64,000 nucleotides of DNA from positions 620,001-684,000 of the forward strand of contig CM066298.1 of the NCBI GenBank assembly GCA_033816765.1, read 5' to 3'. Positions 56,739 through 64,000 of the stretch are shown here, piece by piece. The stretch is from Nothopassalora personata (taxonomy: Eukaryota; Ascomycota; Dothideomycetes; Mycosphaerellales; Mycosphaerellaceae). Position 1 is the first letter of the stretch. Each line of letters starts with the position of its first letter. The translations under genes and the position numbers were made by a program. The notes under the pieces were generated by a model. It did not search any database and was not told the origin of the DNA. It was given only the letters and a program-made list of their open reading frames with translations.

Positions 56739-57563
56739 ATGAAGTACCAAATCGCTGTCGCCGCCTTTGCCGGCTCTGCTTTCGCTGCCCTCGAGGCCAC
56801 CGCTCCCGCTGCACCAGCCTACGGCGGCGGAGAGTCTTCTACCTCGACTTATGTTACCCCAACGGCTCCAGGTAAGCGATCTTGAAAAGCAGACAGTGTA
56901 ATCCCACCATCCTAACGAGAGACAGCCTACGGCGGTCAGTCTAGCTCGTCCAGCTCGTCTAGCTCGTCCAGCTCGTCCAGCTCGTCCACTACCGCCCCAG
57001 CCTCGCCAGAGACGGCCTCTTCCGCACCAAGTGCTCCAGGCTACGGGGGTGACAAGACTGTCACCGACGTCGTCAGCACCTACATCACCTACTGCCCTCA
57101 GCCAACTCAGTTCACCCACGAAGGCAAGACGTACACCGTCACCGCCGCCACAACTCTCACCATCTGCCCCAAGTGCGAGGCGTCCGCATCGGCCTCCCAG
57201 ACCCAGCCCGTGCAGCAGCCAGTGATTCCAGCGACCACAGCTCCAGCCGTACCAGCCACCGGCGTTGCAACCCCACCAGCCTACGGCGCTCCATCCTCCA
57301 GCGCCCCAGTCGAGAACGGCGGAGTACAGCCCTCTGTCTCGAGCCCTGCCCCAAGCGCCCCCGCCTACGGTACTCTTACTGCCAGCATTCAAACCGTCCC
57401 AGCACCATACCCAACCGGCAACGGCACCACTCCATCTGGCGCAACCGGCACAGCCGCCTCTGGCTCTGGCACCGCCCCACCAAGCTACACTGGCGCCGCA
57501 TCCCACGTCGCTGGCAGCGCCGCTGCTGGTGTCGCTGGCCTGTTCGCTGCTTTCTTCTTGTAG
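56739..57563 (+). CDS. Ser/Pro/Ala-rich GPI-anchored cell-wall protein
   Basis: Exons 56739-56871 and 56926-57563, with a 54-bp intron; 256 aa. A signal peptide (MKYQIAVAAFAGSAFA) starts it. Just after the intron comes a run of about 18 Ser encoded by an AGCTCGTCC repeat (about 56940-56991). Then comes a conserved wall-protein block, DVVSTYITYCPQPTQFTHEG followed by KTYTVTAATTLTICPKC, as in many fungal GPI proteins. A Pro/Ala/Ser/Thr-rich stalk with repeated PAYG units leads to a hydrophobic C-terminus (AAGVAGLFAAFFL) fitting a GPI-attachment signal. It probably resides on the cell surface. The long antisense open frame is a by-product of GC-rich repeats. Confidence 0.85.
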
Positions 57564-59631
57564 ACACATAATTATTTTGAGGAGATATCCCTGAACCGCG
57601 TGTGTAGATACAGGACGATCTCAAAAAAAAGCACGACACTTGTATGTTCGTTCCGACAGCGATGGCGGGCTGGTACTTACAACATGGGTCAATGAACGAG
57701 AGCACGGCATGAACGGCGAAGTGCATGCATGCGAGAGGGATTCGTAGCGACATTTGTACGATACTTCGTTTGCATGTTAATAAGGATACCTCTTTTTCGT
57801 ATTCCGAGGGAGAGGGCTTGTCATTTTTTTGTGCCAACGGGACTTGTAATGTTTAGCATCGCTTGTGCACGATGGCGCGCCCTAGGTAATGATTTCTTCA
57901 CATCGCTTCACACGGTTCCTGACGTTTGTCTTTCCGGTATGCGATCTGAATGCTCTGTATTGTTGTCGTCGTCCTCGGCGATCTGTACCGTCCACGGCAT
58001 CCGCAGCCCTCAAAACTCAAAGTGGTATTGACTTCCAGCTACGAGACACGCCACTTTCCCCTTCGCCACTTCGTATCAGTGCTTAGATGCACGCCCTGCG
58101 TCGACACGCACGTCACAGATGTACACGGACGTCACAACCATGTACGGGTTCAAACAGCGGACGTGGACGCCAGTCAACCTACTGTACTGAACAATCTGCC
58201 ATCACAGCAATCCCACGCCCGATCTCCAGCACGCACAAGTGGCGATCACCCTGATTCGGATGAAATGGCGATATCTCGCTGTGGATTTCTCCCACCCCTG
58301 TAGTTCTACTAGACCTTGCTGCCACGAAGAAAACTAGCCGTATCGGTCTATCCACAAGCACAGCCATTGACCAGATAAGTGAAAACACGCTAGCCGGAGC
58401 TAGAGAAGACCACTATAGTTGCGACTCTTCAATATCTCGCGCATTAATCCCTATAAACAAGGACTGTAGTAATCGAGCGTTCGACGATCGCGCGCTCTAT
58501 GAACACTTCAGTGCCACGTTTGCACTGTAATGTTGAAATCTGAACCTAGCCCCACGGCCGTTTGGTGATGGGGAACTCCGTTTTCACTAGAACTACATCT
58601 GACCGCAAGGTGAGGGAAAATCCTGCGGCACTTGTTGTTAGGTGGATCGAGAGCGCGCGGATAAGGGCGCTGATAAGGCTTACATAACTAATTCCCGCTC
58701 ATGTCGTTCTTGATCAAGTCAACAGCATCAGCTAGGCTGAGTTCATACCGTCTCGCGATTTGATTTGACATGCCCGGAATCTTCCGCCAGTCTTGGCATC
58801 TCCGGCTCGCTTCGCTCATCACCGTCCAATATTACGCTCTCTTTCGATTTGTCCAGATTCCCGTGGGTCCACTTCGTCCCATCACCAAAAACCCTCGCGG
58901 TTTGGCCGTGTGGCTGTCTGCGAGCGAGTTAAGCTGCCATTCGGCATCGTACTACTGGAGAGCGCCAGGACGATCTTCCTTCCTCTTTAGAGCCGCTCAC
59001 GTAGACGGAGTTGCCACAGTACGAGCCTAGTTCTATTGTACGGTCGCCTCTCGTCATGGACCAAAACGCACAAAATGACAAGTCAACACGCTATCGAGCG
59101 TCGTCTCGGGAGCGAATGACAGGCCATTGTCCTGTCAAGACAACTGACTACCGTCTGTGAAGAACAGGCGACACTCTCTTTGGCCTACCTGCCTAGAGCT
59201 CTACAGATTCACTGCCGCGGTTCGTCTCCGTCGTGGCCAAGGTAGCCTTCGTCTTCGGAGTCGCTAACGGACACAGTTCAATGTCCGCCGTATTCCCCGG
59301 AGCACTTCTAGTAGTATTGGTATCTCGCAAGTATATTGCAACTGGACCGCCATGCTCGACGATTTGCTAGCCTCTCGTTCTCCCTCTGGATCTTGTATGC
59401 ATGATCGAGCTCCTTTTTCCGACGTTCATCTTCGGAGCTTCGTAACTTATCGACCTCGGTGATCCGGGATTAGCAGAGCGTCTCTGTCGATCTGTATAGC
59501 TTGGACTCCTCGCCAGCTACGTGCCCGACACACTGGACGCAGGTCGTGATTCTCCGAGCCAAGCCTGCCAAATGCCGACCGCCACAATATCCCATTTCCA
59601 TCAGAATCCGGAACGATTCAACCAACCTCTC
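57564..59631. other. 2-kb interval without a supported gene
   Basis: No domain, repeat family or splice-joined frame was seen. An A8 run near 57622 and T-rich stretches near 57790-57830 may belong to the 3' end of the GPI-protein gene. Confidence 0.35.
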
Positions 59632-60934
59632 ACTCCTGATCCACAACCTCAACCTTAACGTACAAATTCTCCCCCTTCCCAAACACCACAAACCTCCCAA
59701 TTCCCTTCTTCCCCAATTGCTCCCTGTGCTGCGCCAATAGATACCCAACACCCGCCAAATTATCCGTCCCCACCACCGCCATGAAAGGTCGGTCTATCTT
59801 TCTCCTGCACGATAGACCCAGGTTTCGTCAGCTCCGCCGCTTCCTCAAAGCTCGGCAACTCCTCGCCCTTGTGACCAGCTTCCTTGATCGCCTGCTTGAT
59901 AACGTCGCGACTCTCGGCGTTGGTGCTAGGCCCGATGAAGATTTGCCTGAGAGCGGCCTCGGCGGGTGGAAGGCCGAGTTCGCTGATGGTGTGTATCCAG
60001 GTTAGGAAGGCGATGTCCGACCATTGGGTGATTTCAGGAATGTCGGTGGGGGTGGCGTTGGTGTGGGTGTCGGCTTGGTATTGCGGGCTGTGACGCTCGT
60101 CGGCGATGATGAGGCCATTGGAAGGGCTGTAGAGGCCTTTTTAGCGGGCGTCGGTACCCTGTGTTGACATCAGCATCGGCGTGACAGATCAATAAGCAGG
60201 ACGGATGTACCTCATGCACCAATATCGCAATGTTCTTGGAGTTCTCCGTGGTGAGCTTGGCGCCGTTCAGAGCGGCGGTGGGATCTCTTATCACATCGTC
60301 CATGTTTGTCTTGCCCTGTACCACGTTGGCTTTCCAACCACTGTTCTTTGCTACTGGCTGCTTGCCTAAAGGACCTGGCTTCGTGTTCTCGTTTGCCTCA
60401 TCCCAGCGCAGGAAGTTGCCAGTACGCTGCATTGCCGAAGGAGAGATAGCATCTGCCCAGCGCTTCTCGCCTTTCTTGATGGCTTTGAAGTAAGTGTGGT
60501 CCAATAAAGGTCCACGTTGAACCAGATTGTGATCCTCGACAGGATCAGTGGTCCAGCCGAGGTGTACATCGACCCCAGTGAAGTTCGGAAACACTGGCGA
60601 TGCTGTTGCGACCATACACAGCGACTGAAATCTGGTGATCCAGAGCATGCCAACCATACAGAGCACCCGAGGAGCCAACGTGCTGTGCATCGTCGTACTC
60701 CGTGAAATTGTTTTGCCAGTATTGTGCGCGGATGGAAAGTTCTCTTGGTCGCAAGCTGTTGTATATCAGTCGTCGATGGTGCCGAACGTATTGATCGGCT
60801 TTCTGCTGCATTGAAGGATGCTGCTTGGAGGTCAACGTGAAAACACAAAGCCCTGACGGCTCACTGTTTGCTTGTCGTATCATGGCTGACCACTCCTTGG
60901 TACAGCTTAAGCCAGCTGTGACACTGAGTGCCAC
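59632..60934 (-). pseudogene. Broken gene of an unrecognised fungal family
   Basis: A minus-strand coding trace with several lesions. The part at 60690-60211 (VHLGWTTDPVEDHNLVQRGP, LLDHTYFKAIKKGEKRWADA, ENSKNIAILVHE) joins through a 52-bp intron (60210-60159, GTACAT..CAG) to GTDAR. It then hits a TAA at 60143-60141, after which the frame continues sensibly (GLYSPSNGLIIADERHSPQY, ITQWSDIAFLTWIHTISELG). Near 59800-59790 the frame shifts by one base, after which FMAVVGTDNLAGVGYLLAQH and GRFVVFGKGENLYVKVEVV run to a TGA at 59632. Upstream of 60600 the frame also changes. No domain is recognised. Sequencing error could explain one lesion, hardly all. Confidence 0.5.
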
Positions 60935-61365
60935 GAGCTATTTGGCGTCAGCCACTTCGTGACTTGTTATCTGCTAGTATAGCATCGTTAGTGCCCGGCA
61001 GGACACAAGAAAGGGGAAGCTGCCACCTATTATTCCGAGACCCCGATCAAGGAAGGGTTATGTAAAACTTGAGCAATGTGTGGTCGGGCAGTCGTGGAGA
61101 CTAGGGTTGATGGATTATGTCTCTGTCAGTATGTCGACAAGCCATGATCCGCTCAGTGCTGCCATGCTAGACTCTTATCACAGTCTTTGCTAGCCACTCC
61201 GCAAAGGATAAGCAAAGGCAACACTACCAAAGGGTCACCAGAGTCTGCAAGAATGAGCACGCCAGTCTTCAAACTCCATGCCATGAAAAACACTTATCGA
61301 GTGAGAGCACCAATATGGTTACTGCGTCTGAACGGGTTGTGACTTCCCAATGCAGCCGGTGATGT
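60935..61365. other. Intergenic DNA
   Basis: Nothing recognisable on either strand. Confidence 0.4.
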
Positions 61366-61857
61366 TCAAGCAGCCAAGTTCCTCCAGTTACGCTGTTGGA
61401 ATCCCAAAGACGCACCCATATCAGGAAGCGCCGATGACTCCTCTTCGTCATCCACTGCGAGGTCTTGAAGTCGATGTTCTTCGAGCTTGGTCAACAAAGC
61501 ATCCATAATGTCTTCGTCTGGATTGGCAGCCCTGCGGTAAAACACGGCAAAGCCCATGCGAACGACATCAGCTGGATTTGGATGGGCCTGAATCAACTCC
61601 ATCCACTCTCCGTCAGGATCGCGACATATCTCGATCAGCACTGCATCTTTGATGAATTGGTCCAGAATCCTATAACCAGCAGAGGCGCTTCGTCGTCCCA
61701 GGCGCTCCAAGTGGGTGGATGCCAGGTCAATGTCCAATTCGGTAAATGCCTGTTCGTCCTCGGAGCGACAGCTGACCACGATCTGACACAGCTTTTTCAT
61801 GACCAGGCTTTGCTGCACAATCAGGCAAAACTCCTGGAAGATGAGCCAGTGTTCCAT
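61366..61857 (-). CDS. Hypothetical protein, possibly the last exon of a larger gene
   Basis: An open frame of 163 codons with protein-like composition: LIFQEFCLIVQQSLVMKKLC, GYRILDQFIKDAVLIEICRD and ADVVRMGFAVFYRR. It ends in an acidic, low-complexity tail. No domain is recognised. The BTB-like fragment at 62.2-62.4 kb lies upstream on the same strand; the two could be exons of one gene, or relics of it, but I found no clean splice path. Confidence 0.4.
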   Translation of the reverse strand: MEHWLIFQEFCLIVQQSLVMKKLCQIVVSCRSEDEQAFTELDIDLASTHLERLGRRSASAGYRILDQFIKDAVLIEICRDPDGEWMELIQAHPNPADVVRMGFAVFYRRAANPDEDIMDALLTKLEEHRLQDLAVDDEEESSALPDMGASLGFQQRNWRNLAA

Positions 61858-62157
61858 TCAGAGCCCAACTTGGCCACGTCCTCGAGATGATCGTCTATGT
61901 TCCATCGCTCTCTGTCTCAGCTCCTTCCGCATTATCGTATTCCTCAACATTGCCGTTGGCATTGCCTTCGGCGTCAACTTCTTTTGAAGCGTTATTATCG
62001 TCTTCTATATGGTTTCAAGTCTCTTGAGGAGAGATATGGTCAAGCGACTGATCTCGAACCAGCCCACGGTGGAATGTTTCGACCGCTGGAATGGAATGAT
62101 TCTCGAACACAAACATATCCTCATCATGTGGAAGTGAATATGTCATGAAGGCGAGCA

Positions 62158-62400
62158 TCAATGCTTCAAGAGTGCTCTTGAGACTGTGTAACTCCTACAA
62201 ACCTCACCTGCTCCGGGCTCCAGGATGACTGCCACTTCACTGTTCGAGAAGGTGAAGTCCATGAATACGGCAAAGTCGCGGCTATCGTTCAAGTCGTGAC
62301 CATGACTGGTAGCGCTGGAGTTGGCAGTGGTGTCCTTAAGTGGCTTACAGGTCAGCCATAGCTGGGATAGATTAAGTGCCCATACTCTGGGAGGCATCAT
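62158..62400 (-). other. BTB-like fragment
   Basis: The frame reads DFTFSNSEVAVILEPGAGEV then YTVSRALLKH and a stop, resembling the start of a fungal BTB domain (a beta strand, then F/Y-x-V-H-K-x-L-L). The rest of the fold does not follow in any frame that I can join confidently. Confidence 0.25.
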
Positions 62401-62935
62401 TCAAATGTCATAGCCGCTGTCCTCTTCCAACGCTGTCGGCAAACATGTCGCATCCGTCGACGCAATGGCAATGTGCAAAGACAAGCGATCCATAGTCTTT
62501 GACAGACTCCTTCTGATTCTGCTCAAGCCAATCACAGGAGTACTGCAGTCGTCTGTAACAAGTTCGGAAGTGCCGCTTCCATGATGCTCGAGCACTACGA
62601 TGGTGGTCAAACTTTGCGTTCATGTTTGTTCAGCGCCAATCGTGATCAAGGTCCATCGAACGAGGGCATTATAGACAAGGAAACTGCAATCTACTCTCCA
62701 CGTCTGTTGGTCCAGACTGATGGATTTTGATTCAGATGCTCGATCAAGTTCAGATGTGTGTACCTGGCGAGACGTGAAGTTCAATCAACAGACGGCACGG
62801 AGCTCGCTCCGGGTCCGAGACAACTTCGTACTCAAATTGTAAGTCCATCATTCACTCCACAAGCACAAACCATATTATCAGGCAAGAAAGATATCTCCAC
62901 AAGCCTCAAGACCGAAGCCAAGAAATCGTGGCACA
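62401..62935. other. Upstream region of ELP6
   Basis: Open frames of about 70 codons on the minus strand lack motifs; the promoter of ELP6 must lie here. Confidence 0.35.
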
Positions 62936-63837
62936 ATGACCACTCGAAGCCCACCATCAGCCCTCGATCCATACCTCCAACTACCTCCCGAGACAAGCCT
63001 CATCCTCCTCACAGGAACACTAGGATGCAGCGCCAACTGGTTGACAATTCAAATAATCAGCAGCGCCCTAACTCGCCAGAACAACGAAACATCCCCAGAC
63101 GAATCACCCTCAATCCTCCTCATCAGCTGGCTCCGCGACCACTCGTGGTGGAAACACGAACTGCGACGAACCACAGTAAGTAACATACACAAATATATAT
63201 ACCTCCCTATAAAACCATATCGAACCCGTCTCCCAACCACTCACTCACTCCCCAGGGCCTAAAAATCACCCCTCAACCCCCCCTAACATTCCTCGACCTC
63301 TTCACAACCGAGACGGCCCCCTTCCCCTCCCCACCCAACCTCACCAAAACGATCCTCGACTCCATCCAAAGCCTCAAAACCTCCTCCAACCCCAACAGCA
63401 AAATCCTCCTAGTCCTCGACGCTCCGGACGTTCTCCTCGCCACATCATCTCTCACTTCCCAGCACCTCAACGCTCTCCTTCTCCACCTTCGGAGCCAGGT
63501 TTACGCCACAGTCCTGTCCTGTTCGGCAGATTTGCCGCTCTTATCTGCCGCGACGAGCACCACAGAGACCACCCGGCCGACGCCGATTGAGGTGGAGACG
63601 GCGGCGTTTTTGACAGCGCAAGCGCATGTTGCGAGGATGGTGATGAGTGTACGAGGGCTCGAGACGGGAGCGGCGAAGGATGTGAGTGGAGAGTTGAGGG
63701 TGACGAGGGGTGGTGGTGGAGGGAATGAGTATGATGATGAGGGAGATGGAGGATATGACGTGAAAGAGGCTGAGCTGCTGTACTTGGTGCAACGGGATGG
63801 GAATGTGAAAGTATTCAGTCGAGGGAGCGACCAATGA
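62936..63837 (+). CDS. ELP6: Elongator complex subunit 6
   Basis: Exons 62936-63175 and 63256-63837, with an 80-bp GTAAGT..CAG intron, give 273 aa, the usual size of fungal Elp6. Elp6 forms the RecA-like Elp4-5-6 hexamer of Elongator, which is needed for wobble-uridine modification of tRNAs. Family features are LILLTGTLGCSANWLTIQII, ILLISWLRDHSWWKHELRR, KILLVLDAPDVLLA, a HLRSQVYATVLSCSADLPLL strand, AAFLTAQAHVARMVMSVRGL with ETGAAKDVSGELRVTRG, and the C-terminal ELLYLVQRDGNVKVFSRG. Like other Elp6 proteins it lacks a Walker A motif. The ATG at 62936 is the first in frame. Confidence 0.85.
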
Positions 63838-64000
63838 TGCAAGAAATGTCATTACATTACGTTAGCATTAAGTGCGCGCTATCTCACCGCTAAGATTAGG
63901 TCATCATCATCTGCATCAAATGCTTGATATTTTGTCGTGTAACCTGCTCCCTTGTGCCTGGGTGTCTGATGCAGATCAGGATATTATGCCTCTGCTCCAG

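Noticed and set aside
56712..57569. 285-codon open frame on the minus strand, Gly/Trp/Arg-rich
   Set aside because: It is the exact antisense of the Ser/Pro/Ala-rich GPI protein; GC-rich repeats keep the opposite strand free of stops, and the plus-strand gene has signal peptide, intron and GPI signal.
1..64000. tRNA and rRNA genes
   Set aside because: I looked for B-box-like GGTTCGAATCC words and clover-leaf ends on both strands and found none convincing; a tRNA-scan would settle it.

Overview
The window is fungal nuclear DNA. Genes are compact, with introns of about 48-92 bp that have GT..AG borders and CTAAC/CTGAC-like branch sites. The gene families are filamentous-ascomycete, and a large transposon block carries RIP-type C-to-T mutation. 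The order APC5, APN2 (DNA lyase), a MAT1-1-1 alpha-box gene and, further along, a DHHC palmitoyltransferase points to the mating-type region of a Dothideomycete, most likely a Mycosphaerellaceae/Capnodiales relative. The strain is MAT1-1; no HMG-box MAT1-2 gene is visible.

Layout. 1-7 kb: an ERG4 sterol reductase cut by the window edge, a fructosamine-kinase-like gene, relics of two HET-domain genes, and a mitochondrial HAD hydrolase (CECR5/HDHD5 type). 7-18 kb is the MAT neighbourhood: APC5 and APN2 are divergent, about 3.1 kb of apparently non-coding DNA follows, and then an unrecognised five-exon gene lies head-to-head with MAT1-1-1 across only 99 bp. 18-24 kb is degenerate DNA: a decayed gene, a highly diverged tandem array of about 195-bp units (12 units plus outliers), and a cytochrome P450 pseudogene without a haem loop. 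24-36 kb: an RNF10-like RING protein, a dienelactone hydrolase, SAICAR synthetase, a CFEM/rhodopsin-type membrane receptor, a flavocytochrome-b2-like dehydrogenase and a Zn2Cys6 relic. 37-52 kb: the palmitoyltransferase and a small MLRQ/B12D-type mitochondrial gene face away from each other. Their promoter region, about 390 bp before insertion, has been split by a 12.2-kb nested transposon. 53-64 kb: a membrane-anchored S33 hydrolase, a GPI-type cell-wall protein, a broken gene, weak hypothetical genes, and Elongator subunit ELP6.

The transposon is three layers deep. The outermost is a TIR element of about 4.7 kb with 30-bp perfect inverted ends, a decayed DDE/integrase-core transposase and an antisense Cys-rich reading frame. 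Inside it is a 7.48-kb Ty3/Gypsy chromovirus with 195-bp LTRs and TTAAC target duplications. Inside the chromovirus reverse-transcriptase region is a 768-bp insert that looks like a non-LTR element (15-bp target duplication, TCAA tail). The two outer layers are heavily mutated at CpA/TpG while CpG is kept; the inner insert is not. This gives an order of events.

Exon boundaries were assigned by hand from splice signals and reading phase. Functional names rest on recognising family motifs; no database search was run.
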